Of a DNA stretch of 27,780 nt, positions 14,891-22,032 are shown piece after piece. Each line of letters begins with the position of its first letter. Positions within the stretch are counted from its first letter, which is position 1. Below the pieces are notes generated by a model. The model saw only the letters and a list, made by a program, of their open reading frames with translations, was not told the DNA's origin and did not search any database. Source of the stretch: an uncultured Treponema sp. Its GTDB lineage: Bacteria > Spirochaetota > Spirochaetia > Treponematales > Treponemataceae. The translations under genes and the position numbers were made by a program. The stretch lies in the NCBI GenBank assembly GCA_937892225.1, contig CALAUH010000067.1, positions 1 through 27,780 of the forward strand. The letters run 5' to 3'.

Positions 14891-16477
14891 ATGAAACATT
14901 GGATTGAAAGAATCGCTGATGAATTAAATGAAATGGATGTAGAAAAACATGTCATAGCAAGTGGCACATCTATATCAGGTTCTATACATATTGGAAATTC
15001 TTGTGACGTATTCATTGCAAACGCAATTGGAAAAGCATTACGTGAATTAGGAAACGATGCAGAAACAATTTGGATTGCAGATGACCATGACCCTCTCAGA
15101 AAAGTTCCATTCCCACTTCCTGAATCTTATGACCAATACTTAGGTATGCCCTACTCTATGATTCCATGTCCTGAAGGATGCTGTAAAAACTTCGTAGAAC
15201 ACTTTGAAAAACCTTTATTCAAAGTTCTTGATGCTTATGGTATTGAAATCACTCCTAAATCTGGTTTTGATATGTATAAGGATGGATCTTATCTTGAATC
15301 AATCAGAATATCCCTTGAAAAGCACAATGAAATCAAAGCCATTTTTGACCAATACAGAAGAGAGCCACTCGCAGACCACTGGTTGCCATACAACCCAATC
15401 TGTGAAAAATGTGGAAGAGTAAACACCACCGAAGCATATGACTTCGATGGAGACATTGTAAAATACAGATGTGAATGCGGTCACGATGGTGAGATGGACA
15501 TCAAATCAGGTAACGGTAAGCTTACCTGGAGAGTTGAATGGGCAGCAAGATGGAAAATCTTCGGAACCACTTGTGAACCATTTGGAAAAGACCATGCAGC
15601 AGCTGGTGGATCCTATGATGTAAGTAGCGTAATCTCTGAAGAGATTTTTGATTATCCAGCACCATATCCAGTTCCATATGAATGGATCACCTTGGATGGT
15701 GAAGCAATGAGTAAATCTCATGGTGTATTCTTCACCCCAGAACAATGGTTGGAAATCGGACCTGCAGAAAGTCTTAACTATTACTTATTCAGAAGCAAAC
15801 CAATGAAATCCAAAGACTTCTCTCCAAAAATGCCATGGTTAGACTTTATGGACACCTTTGATAAGGTGGAAAGAGTATTCTATGATGAAGAGGAATCTCC
15901 ATCTGAAAAAGAAGGCAAAAAGTTCAAAAGCATCTATAAGATGGCTCAAATCAAAGCTGGTTCTCCATTACCATTCAGACCTCCTTTCAGATTCTTGGTT
16001 AATGCTTATCAGATTGTTGGAGAAAAGGACCTTGAAAAGATCTTTGCAATATGCAAGAAAAACTCTCAATTGACCAAAAGCTTTGCAGATAAAGAGTTTG
16101 GAGACTTGACTGAACTCGAACTTGATCAATTCAGTGAAAGAGTAGACAATGTAATCGCTTGGTTAGAAAAATACGCTCCTAAATTCGTCAAGTTCCAAGT
16201 TCAATACGATTCCATTCCTAAATTGCCACTTCCAGATGATCAAGTTGCATTCCTAAAGGATTTAGCTGACTTGATGGAAGAAAAAGACTTCGCAGCTGCT
16301 GAAGAATTGCATGATGCAATGTATGAAGTTTTAGAAAGTCATGGATTGAAACCACAAAAGGCTTTCCAAGCTATTTACAAAATGATTCTTGGACAAAAGC
16401 AAGGACCAAGAGCAGCTTCATTCTTGCTCTCATTAGATAAGGACTTTGTGGTTAAAAGGTTAAGACAAGAAGCATAA
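14891..16477 (+). CDS. lysS: Lysine--tRNA ligase, class I
   Basis: The 528-residue enzyme charges tRNA(Lys) with lysine and is the class I (archaeal-type) form, not the class II LysRS of most bacteria. The class I signatures are HIGN at 33-36 (SGSIHIGNSCDVF) and MSKS at 273-276. A zinc knuckle is visible between them (C171, C174, C194, C196), and PCPEGCCKNF near 95-104 adds further cysteines. The C-terminal part is the helical anticodon-binding domain. GGTGA at 14882-14886 precedes ATG 14891. Spirochaetes also have class I LysRS, so family alone does not fix the origin, but glutamine codons here are CAA throughout, unlike in the Treponema-like segment, and the protein resembles methanogen LysRS. 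It is monocistronic, ended by a strong hairpin. Confidence 0.96.
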   Translation: MKHWIERIADELNEMDVEKHVIASGTSISGSIHIGNSCDVFIANAIGKALRELGNDAETIWIADDHDPLRKVPFPLPESYDQYLGMPYSMIPCPEGCCKNFVEHFEKPLFKVLDAYGIEITPKSGFDMYKDGSYLESIRISLEKHNEIKAIFDQYRREPLADHWLPYNPICEKCGRVNTTEAYDFDGDIVKYRCECGHDGEMDIKSGNGKLTWRVEWAARWKIFGTTCEPFGKDHAAAGGSYDVSSVISEEIFDYPAPYPVPYEWITLDGEAMSKSHGVFFTPEQWLEIGPAESLNYYLFRSKPMKSKDFSPKMPWLDFMDTFDKVERVFYDEEESPSEKEGKKFKSIYKMAQIKAGSPLPFRPPFRFLVNAYQIVGEKDLEKIFAICKKNSQLTKSFADKEFGDLTELELDQFSERVDNVIAWLEKYAPKFVKFQVQYDSIPKLPLPDDQVAFLKDLADLMEEKDFAAAEELHDAMYEVLESHGLKPQKAFQAIYKMILGQKQGPRAASFLLSLDKDFVVKRLRQEA

Positions 16478-16479
16478 AT

Positions 16480-16523
16480 CAAGCTTTTTCGGCCTTCGGC
16501 CAAAAGCCTTGACCAAAATATTT
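16480..16523 (+). terminator. GC-rich hairpin immediately after lysS
   Basis: GGCC-TTC-GGCC (16491-16501) sits in a longer stem formed by CAAGCTTTT (16480-16488) and AAAAGCCTTG (16502-16511), with small bulges. A TATTTTTAA stretch follows. It begins three bases after the stop codon. Such GC content is exceptional in this AT-rich DNA, so a terminator or mRNA-stabilising hairpin is likely. Confidence 0.65.
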
Positions 16524-16829
16524 TTAATAGTTGGGAGCACTTCCCTTCTTTTCTATTTTTATTTTTTTTAATTTTTTTATTTCATCTTTTTTCTTTAATC
16601 TTATTTTTCTTTAATCTTATCTTTCTTTATTTTCTTATTTTTTCATTTTAATATCTCAAAATATTGTTCGTTAATATTAAAACTTAATTAAAAATTAAAA
16701 ATTAAAAATTAAAAAAACAGAGTAATGTAAAATATAATTTTAAAAATAGTGTTTGTTCTTGAAAAAACATGTTTTAAAAAAAGAAAAAGATGATTAATTA
16801 ATTTAGAATTAATTAATCTGAAAATACAA
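16524..16829. other. AT-rich intergenic region between convergent lysS and coiled-coil gene
   Basis: The gap holds long T/pyrimidine-rich runs (16540-16640) that could end lysS transcription and a fourfold 7-bp repeat AATTAAA (16686-16713). I see no gene or further structure. Confidence 0.6.
16686..16713. repeat. Four copies of the 7-bp unit AATTAAA
   Basis: AATTAAA is repeated four times without interruption in the gap between the convergent lysS and coiled-coil genes. It is low-complexity sequence with no assigned role. Confidence 0.75.
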
Positions 16830-17660
16830 TTATCTGCCTCTAAGTTTGCTGAAGAATCCTTTGGAACTTTCTTCCTTAAGTTGTTCAGATAATTGTTGGT
16901 TTTTGTTTTTAAGAGAGTTAATGGTTTTGTCTTTTCCATTTAATGTAGTGCTTAACTTATCATAATCTCTCTTTTTATTATCTAATTTGCCGTTTAGATC
17001 TTTAATTTCCGCTTCTAATTTAGCGATTCTTCCTCCAACTCCAGACATTTCTTCTTCGTGTGCTGCAATATTTGCTTTAATCTTTGCAGTAAGTTCAGCA
17101 GATTCTGCCTTGAGTTTAGGAATAAGATTCTCTTTCAAGTCATCAATTTCAGAATTCTTATCCTTCAATTGATTTTGTTTTTTCTGGATTTCCTTTTCTT
17201 TATTGTCAATGACTCTGTCTTTAGCATCTAACTCTTTGTTCAAGTCATCGATTTGTTTGTTAAGGTCATCTATAATGGATTTCTCTTCTTCAGATAACTC
17301 TTCTATAGATTCTAAATCAACTTCATTTTCATTAGCTTTAGCTTCAAGTTCAACAACCAACTTTTCAATTTCTTCAAGTCTTACCTTTGCCAGTTGAAGA
17401 CCTGCGCCTTTTTTAGCTACACTTTCACTTAAGTCTGCATTGATTTCCAATTGGTCGAAGTATTTTTTGGTACTTGTTTCCAATGCATCAGTAAGCTCTA
17501 CTTTTAATGCTTTTAACTGTTTGTTTTCTTTTTTCAATTCAGGAATGACTTCATTTGTTAAATGATTTAATTCACTTGCCTGATTTTTGAGTTTCTCATC
17601 TTTTTCAGCTAATTTTGTTTTTAAAGTTTCAATTTCTTCTTCGGAAATAAAAACCACCAT
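16830..17660 (-). CDS. Long coiled-coil protein of unknown function
   Basis: The 276-residue product is almost wholly coiled coil. From residue 6 to about 262 it shows heptad patterns rich in Leu, Ile, Lys and Glu (for example DDLNKQIDDLNKELDAKDR and KLEAEIKDLNGKLDNKKRD), with short breaks near residues 85-90 and 200-208. It has no membrane segment or signal peptide. It ends in a short basic-aromatic tail, GFFSKLRGR, set off from the coil. A structural, cytoskeletal or chromosome-associated role is imaginable, but no function can be assigned; coiled-coil similarity to SMC- or tropomyosin-like proteins is only compositional. The start is uncertain: ATG 17660 follows GGGTGG at 17678-17673 at a rather long distance (12 bases). 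Glutamine codons are mainly CAA, as in the methanogen segment. Confidence 0.75.
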   Translation of the reverse strand: MVVFISEEEIETLKTKLAEKDEKLKNQASELNHLTNEVIPELKKENKQLKALKVELTDALETSTKKYFDQLEINADLSESVAKKGAGLQLAKVRLEEIEKLVVELEAKANENEVDLESIEELSEEEKSIIDDLNKQIDDLNKELDAKDRVIDNKEKEIQKKQNQLKDKNSEIDDLKENLIPKLKAESAELTAKIKANIAAHEEEMSGVGGRIAKLEAEIKDLNGKLDNKKRDYDKLSTTLNGKDKTINSLKNKNQQLSEQLKEESSKGFFSKLRGR

Positions 17661-18085
17661 CCATATTATTGACCACCCAATATTCTTTTAGGATATCAGA
17701 CAATCCATTCTTTTTCAAATTTCAATTTAACCATTTTAAACAGCTGAATCCTATTGATGCAACCATTTTCTTAACCGCTAAATCGCATATTATTACATAA
17801 TAATTTTATAGAAAATTTAAAAAATTATCTATATACTATTACTATTTAATTTTTTTATTATTAAGTTTTTATATATTATTATATTTTTTAGATTTCTAAT
17901 TTGTATTTATGGAGTAAAACTTTTATCAGTTTTCCCCAAAAGTAATTTTTTAAAAATATTAGTTTTCAAATGCTATCGCAAGTTAAAATTATTATAAAAA
18001 TAAAATATTTATTACTTGATTCTTGATGATTTTTTTGTTCGATTTTTATCGAAAATTAGCACTTAACATATGTTAATAAAAATCA
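17661..18085. other. AT-rich gap containing the likely edge of the archaeal segment
   Basis: This gap separates two minus-strand genes. It is AT-rich, with an ATATATAAAAAC string (near 17862-17875, minus strand) that could be the coiled-coil gene's promoter. A small perfect hairpin TTCGAT-TTTT-ATCGAA lies at 18038-18053. There is no credible gene. The switch from methanogen-like to Treponema-like DNA lies at or just right of the end of this gap (about 18,060-18,155); the sequence alone does not give the exact base. Confidence 0.5.
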
Positions 18086-18586
18086 TTAAATATTGGGAAG
18101 TCTAAAATAATATTGTACTAATTTTAGAAAAAAATTTTTCAATTCAATAATATTTTTTGATTGAATTTTTTCATCCGCTTTGATTCTTTCTTCAATCATC
18201 TTTATTTCTACAAGTTCGAGTGTAAAGTTTTTGTGTAATAGAAGAGGATATATTTTTGTAAGTTCGTTAAAAACATCGTATAAACTGCCGATTTTTGGAC
18301 TTAATCTTGAAGATATTTTTTTCCCATTTTTATCATATAAATTAATTCTTTTTCTAATAACAATTGGATGAACAAGAATTATCTTTTTGTTTTTTTCTAA
18401 TGTATCTTTTAATTTGTCATATAAACTGGATAAATTTTTTGTCTGGATTTCAATTATTATACCGTCTCTGTTGACAATATCATAAATATATCCGTCATCT
18501 TTAACTTCGCATTTTCCATCATATTTAGCTGAATAATAAACTTTTAGAGAATTATGAAGGCTGCTTTCATTGTAAATATTAATCAT
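18086..18586 (-). CDS. Hypothetical protein divergent from mraZ, probably truncated at an assembly join
   Basis: The open frame codes for 166 residues. It begins MINIYNESSLHNSLKVYYSAKYDG, then has DGYIYDIVNRDGIIIEIQTKN, KDTLEKNKKIILVHPIVI, GSLYDVFNELTKIYPLLLHKNFTLELVEI. The acidic-hydrophobic pattern D-IVNRDG-IIEIQT is reminiscent of a nuclease-like core (D...E-x-Q), but that is a guess. I recall similar hypothetical proteins in treponemes that are longer. Here the end (NFFLKLVQYYFRLPNI) looks unlike a natural continuation, so the last 20 or so codons may belong to other DNA. The start lies 168 bp from mraZ on the opposite strand. A TATAAT-like box (18615-18610, minus strand) sits upstream, inside an imperfect palindrome (18597-18620). 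Confidence 0.6.
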   Translation of the reverse strand: MINIYNESSLHNSLKVYYSAKYDGKCEVKDDGYIYDIVNRDGIIIEIQTKNLSSLYDKLKDTLEKNKKIILVHPIVIRKRINLYDKNGKKISSRLSPKIGSLYDVFNELTKIYPLLLHKNFTLELVEIKMIEERIKADEKIQSKNIIELKNFFLKLVQYYFRLPNI

Positions 18587-18681
18587 CTTTTAAAATAATA
18601 CTTATAAAAATTATAGTATTTTTATGTACTGTGAAAAAATCAAAAAAATGTAATTTTTTATATTATTGGCACAAAAAACCG

Positions 18682-18709
18682 TTGACTTTAGAATTTTTTA
18701 CGCTAAAAT
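18682..18709 (+). promoter_or_regulatory. Sigma-70-type promoter of the dcw operon
   Basis: TTGACT (18682-18687) and TAAAAT (18704-18709), each five of six to consensus, are 16 bp apart. The predicted start is near 18716, just before the MraZ boxes. This is bacterial promoter architecture, unlike the TATA boxes of the left part of the window. Confidence 0.75.
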
Positions 18710-18718
18710 GGTAGTTAA

Positions 18719-18753
18719 GTGGGAAATAGTGGTAAAAAGTGGTAATAAGTGGG
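18719..18753 (+). promoter_or_regulatory. MraZ operator: four GTGG(G/T) boxes at exact 10-bp spacing
   Basis: GTGGG, GTGGT, GTGGT and GTGGG begin at 18719, 18729, 18739 and 18749, separated by A/T-only 5-bp spacers. MraZ is known to bind TGGGN-type direct repeats with 10-bp periodicity upstream of its own gene, so this is almost surely its autoregulatory site. The boxes lie downstream of the predicted start site, and the last one abuts the mraZ start codon. A weaker TGGT at 18709-18712 is out of phase by one base. Confidence 0.85.
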
Positions 18754-18754
18754 T

Positions 18755-19198
18755 ATGAATCTGTTAACTGGTGAATACAATAATACGTTGGATGAAAAAG
18801 GCCGTGTCTCATTTCCTGTAAAATTGAGGACGGTTATTAATCAAAATGTACTTATGGTTACCAAGGGTTTAGATCGCTGCTTATGGCTTTTTACTCTAGA
18901 TGAATGGGAATCCTTTGCTTCAAAAATCATGGCTAATGCGTCAATGATGAAGAAAAAGAATCTTGATGTAATCAGGCACTTTATTGCGCCGGCACAACAG
19001 ATTGAATTTGATAAAACAGGACGACTTTCTATACCACAGAGTCTTCGTGAATACGCCAGCCTTTCTAAAGAATGTACAATTCTTGGAATCGCTAAATATG
19101 TTGAATTGTGGGATGAAAAAACATATAGCGAATATCTGGCTAGTAGTGAAGATTCCTTCCGTGATGCTGCGGAAGAATTTAATGATATTAATTTTTAA
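18755..19198 (+). CDS. mraZ: Transcriptional regulator MraZ
   Basis: From ATG 18755 the protein has 147 residues. A GTG at 18749 is also in frame, but it is part of the last MraZ box, and the protein family starts close to (F/L)xGEY. MraZ is a ring-forming DNA-binding regulator of the AbrB/SpoVT fold that represses or tunes its own dcw operon. Two DxxxR cores, one per half, are visible: DEKGRVSFP near 13-21 and DKTGRLSIP near 88-96. It is the first gene of the division operon, downstream of a sigma-70 promoter and four MraZ boxes. There is no good Shine-Dalgarno sequence for the ATG. A hairpin separates it from rsmH, so mraZ and the rest may be expressed at different levels. Confidence 0.96.
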   Translation: MNLLTGEYNNTLDEKGRVSFPVKLRTVINQNVLMVTKGLDRCLWLFTLDEWESFASKIMANASMMKKKNLDVIRHFIAPAQQIEFDKTGRLSIPQSLREYASLSKECTILGIAKYVELWDEKTYSEYLASSEDSFRDAAEEFNDINF

Positions 19199-19217
19199 TA
19201 TAAATTGGGTGGAAGGG

Positions 19218-19269
19218 ACTACTGATGCCTGATTGAAAATTTTCTTTCAGGTGTTCAGTAGTTATTTTT
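19218..19269 (+). terminator. Hairpin plus T-run between mraZ and rsmH, possible attenuator
   Basis: ACTACTGA (19218-19225) pairs perfectly with TCAGTAGT (19255-19262), and inside it CCTGA (19228-19232) pairs with TCAGG (19247-19251) across a small internal loop. TTATTTTT follows at 19262-19269. It lies 20 bp after mraZ and just before rsmH, so it could end some transcripts after mraZ. Confidence 0.55.
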
Positions 19270-19275
19270 GGTGAT

Positions 19276-20262
19276 ATGGAAATTGTTCATACTCCTGTAT
19301 TGTTAAATGAATGTCTCGAGTGGCTAAGTCCAGTTGGTGAATCTTATGAAAATCATGCATTGATGATTGATTCAACACTTGGAGAAGGCGGTCATACATT
19401 TAATTTCCTTTCTAAATATAAAAATCTTGAAATCATTGGTCTTGATGCAGATAGTGTTATTCAGCAGAGAGCTAAAATGCGTCTTGAAGAATTTGGAGAA
19501 CGCGTTCATTTTTATAACGGCTGGTTCAATGATTTTTATGCCAATTATCCAGATGAATATAATAAACCAGATTTAATTTTATTTGATCTTGGTATTTCTG
19601 TTTTTCATTATGAAAAATCATCTCGAGGTTTTTCTTTTAGATATGATGAAAAACTTGATATGAGATTAAATCCTGCTACAGAAAAATCTGCTGCTGATTT
19701 AGTTAATGAATTAAGTGAAGAAAAACTTGCAGATTTAATTTATCTGTATGGTGAAGAAAAACTTAGCAGAAGAATTGCAAAAGCAATTGTAGATGCAAGA
19801 AGCGGTGGAAAGATTGAATCTTCTAAAGCTTTAGCTCAAATTATCTGGGATGCGGTACCTGCAAATTATCGTTATGGTCAGATTCATCCTGCAACAAGAA
19901 CTTTTCAGGCATTAAGAATAGCTGTAAATGGTGAATTAAAAAGACTGCCAGATGCTTTACATAATGCTTTTAATAATTTAAAAACTGGCGGAAAAATGGG
20001 TGTAATCACTTTTCACTCATTGGAAGATAGAATTGTAAAAAATTATTTTAGAAATCTTGGTAAACAGTGCGTTTGTCCTCCGGAAGTTGCTGTTTGCCGT
20101 TGTGGTGGAACACCTTGTGCAGAAATCTTAACAAGAAAACCTGTTGCTCCATCAGAAGAAGAAATTAAAAATAACTCTCCTTCGAGAAGTGCAAAGCTTA
20201 GAGTTATTAGAAAGATAAAAAATGCAGATGATTATAGAAAAGAAGGAGTTGTAGGATACTAA
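19276..20262 (+). CDS. rsmH: 16S rRNA (cytosine1402-N4)-methyltransferase RsmH
   Basis: The 328-residue enzyme (formerly MraW) methylates N4 of C1402 in the ribosomal P site, using S-adenosylmethionine. The opening HTPVLLNECLEWLSP is typical. The SAM-binding site is seen as DSTLGEGGH at 32-40 and GLDADS at 55-60. The active-site region is FDLGIS at 103-108, followed by SSRGFSFRYDEKLDMR. The C-terminal ITFHSLEDRIVKNYF and SPSRSAKLR elements are also conserved. Full length. It sits second in the dcw operon as in most bacteria, one base before ftsL. GGTGAT touches the ATG directly, too close for a normal ribosome binding site, so the start signal is weak, or the start is read with a structured leader. 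Confidence 0.97.
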   Translation: MEIVHTPVLLNECLEWLSPVGESYENHALMIDSTLGEGGHTFNFLSKYKNLEIIGLDADSVIQQRAKMRLEEFGERVHFYNGWFNDFYANYPDEYNKPDLILFDLGISVFHYEKSSRGFSFRYDEKLDMRLNPATEKSAADLVNELSEEKLADLIYLYGEEKLSRRIAKAIVDARSGGKIESSKALAQIIWDAVPANYRYGQIHPATRTFQALRIAVNGELKRLPDALHNAFNNLKTGGKMGVITFHSLEDRIVKNYFRNLGKQCVCPPEVAVCRCGGTPCAEILTRKPVAPSEEEIKNNSPSRSAKLRVIRKIKNADDYRKEGVVGY

Positions 20263-20263
20263 T

Positions 20264-20578
20264 ATGAATAAAGAAACTAAAAATAAAGGTAAAGATTTTG
20301 TAAAAATTTTATTCATCTGTTTGTTTGCAGTTACAATTCCTTTTTTGTGGGGATTATATGCAGTTCAGGCTAAAAAATATACAGATTTATCTAAAGAAAT
20401 AAATGATCTTGAATATAAACAGGAACAGCTTATAGAAGAAAATAAAAAGTTGATTAGTGATATTAGTGTATTAACTAGTGCAGAAAGAATTGAAAAAATT
20501 GCTACAGATGAACTAGGAATGCATAAGGCAGAAAGTGAAGATATTATTCGTGTAGAAATGACTGGAGAGAAAAAATAA
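20264..20578 (+). CDS. ftsL: Cell division protein FtsL/DivIC-like
   Basis: This 104-residue, single-span protein has a short basic cytosolic tail (1-12), one membrane helix (about 13-35) and a periplasmic coiled coil (about 38-70: KKYTDLSKEINDLEYKQEQL...). The segment ends with TSAERIEKIATDELGMH, the usual FtsL/DivIC finish. FtsL joins FtsB/DivIC and FtsQ to link the divisome and activate FtsW. Sequence conservation in this family is low, so the call depends on topology, the TSAERIEKIA-x-ELGM motif and position between rsmH and murF. It starts one base after the rsmH stop and overlaps the murF start by one base, so the three are translationally coupled. No ftsI follows, unlike in many dcw clusters. 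Confidence 0.88.
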   Translation: MNKETKNKGKDFVKILFICLFAVTIPFLWGLYAVQAKKYTDLSKEINDLEYKQEQLIEENKKLISDISVLTSAERIEKIATDELGMHKAESEDIIRVEMTGEKK

Positions 20579-22032
20579 TGAAATCTTTATTAAATTTACA
20601 GGAATTGTTAAAAGCAGTTCACGGAAAATTAATATTTGACTCTAAAGATTGTTATTTTACTTCAGTACAGACAGACAGTAGAAATGTTATAAAGAATACA
20701 TTGTTTGTTCCTTTAATTGGTGAATTCCAGAATGGTCATAAATATATTCCACAGGCAATTGAAAAAGGTGCTTCTGTAATTTTTGTAAAAGAAACTGAAT
20801 ATGATGAAAATAAATCTTTTTATCAGGATCTTAATTCTAAAAATACAAAAGTTGTATTTATTCTTGTTGAACAAACAATGAAAGCTTTGCAGGATGCTGC
20901 AGAATTTTATGTTTCAAAATTTCCTGAATTAGTAAAAATAAGTATTACTGGTTCTTGTGGAAAAACTACTACAAAAGAAATGCTTGTTTCTATATTTAAA
21001 GCAAAATATGGAAAAAAAGTTGTTTATACAAAAGGAAACTTTAATTCAGAAACTGGATTACCTTTATCGGTTTTTCAAATCAGAAAATGTCATAAATTTG
21101 GAATCTTTGAAATGGGCATGAATCGCGTTAATGAGATTGGTGAAATTTCAAAAGTATTAAAATCAAAATATGGAGTGATTACAAATGTTGGCACAGCTCA
21201 TATTGGTATTTTGGGGTCAAGAGAGAATATCGCAAAAGAAAAAAGAAAGTCATTTGATTATATTCCCTGTGATGGTGTTGCTTTTGTTCCTTTTTCTGAC
21301 GACTTTGCTGATTATTGTGTAGAAAATGTAAAAGGAAAAACAGTTAAGTTTGGTAAAGAAGTTCCGGAATCTGAAAGTGGTGTAAAATTTATAAGTGATA
21401 ACGGATTGTTTGGCACATCATTTTTGGTAGATGGAATTAATGTAAATCTTGCTTTAAGCGGAGAACATAATTTTACAAATGCACTTGGTGTTATTGCATG
21501 TGCAAAAGAATGTGGAATTAATGCTAAGTATATTAAAAAAGGTCTTGAAAAAATTTCTTCTTTATCTGGAAGAATGGAAATTCAGGAAATAACATTGAAA
21601 AACGGTGCAAAGGTGACAGTCCTTATGGATTGTTATAATGCTAATCCTGATTCAATGCAGAAAATTGTAGAGTTCTGTTCTGACTTAAAAAATGTTTCTA
21701 AAAAAATATTTGTTCTTGCAGATATGAAGGAACTTGGGGAAAAATCTAAACAGGCACATGAAGAAGTTGGTAAAAATCTTATTGATTCTAATGCTGATTT
21801 AGTATTCCTTGTTGGTCCGGAAATGAAATATGCATTTGATTATATCAAGAATGTTGATTCTTCTTTTGCAGAGAAAACAGTTTATGTTAATGATAAAGAA
21901 AATTTTGAAACAATAGTTTCTAAAATAAATGAATATTGTAGTGATAATGATGTAATTGCATTGAAAGGTTCACATTCAATGTCTTTAGAAAAATTATTAC
22001 CAATGATGAAAAAATCTGGAGGTATAAATTAA
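20578..22032 (+). CDS. murF: UDP-N-acetylmuramoyl-tripeptide--D-alanyl-D-alanine ligase
   Basis: The 484-residue enzyme adds D-Ala-D-Ala to the UDP-MurNAc-tripeptide in the cytosol, with ATP, the last soluble step of peptidoglycan precursor synthesis. The N-terminal substrate domain has the QTDSRNV motif (31-37). The ATP-binding loop is GSCGKTTTK at 125-133. FEMGMNRVNEI and TNVGTAHIG, typical of Mur ligases, follow. The C-terminal domain shows YNANPDSM (353-360) and the LADMKELG motif of MurF. Full length. The start ATG overlaps the ftsL stop, and its own stop overlaps the ftsW start by one base (TAATG), so coupling on both sides is likely. Confidence 0.96.
   Translation: MKSLLNLQELLKAVHGKLIFDSKDCYFTSVQTDSRNVIKNTLFVPLIGEFQNGHKYIPQAIEKGASVIFVKETEYDENKSFYQDLNSKNTKVVFILVEQTMKALQDAAEFYVSKFPELVKISITGSCGKTTTKEMLVSIFKAKYGKKVVYTKGNFNSETGLPLSVFQIRKCHKFGIFEMGMNRVNEIGEISKVLKSKYGVITNVGTAHIGILGSRENIAKEKRKSFDYIPCDGVAFVPFSDDFADYCVENVKGKTVKFGKEVPESESGVKFISDNGLFGTSFLVDGINVNLALSGEHNFTNALGVIACAKECGINAKYIKKGLEKISSLSGRMEIQEITLKNGAKVTVLMDCYNANPDSMQKIVEFCSDLKNVSKKIFVLADMKELGEKSKQAHEEVGKNLIDSNADLVFLVGPEMKYAFDYIKNVDSSFAEKTVYVNDKENFETIVSKINEYCSDNDVIALKGSHSMSLEKLLPMMKKSGGIN

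Noticed and set aside
14891..16477. Class I LysRS as evidence that the spirochaete segment starts before 14,891
   Set aside because: Spirochaetes do have class I LysRS, but the codon use (glutamine CAA), GGTGA ribosome binding site and methanogen-like sequence place this gene in the archaeal segment.
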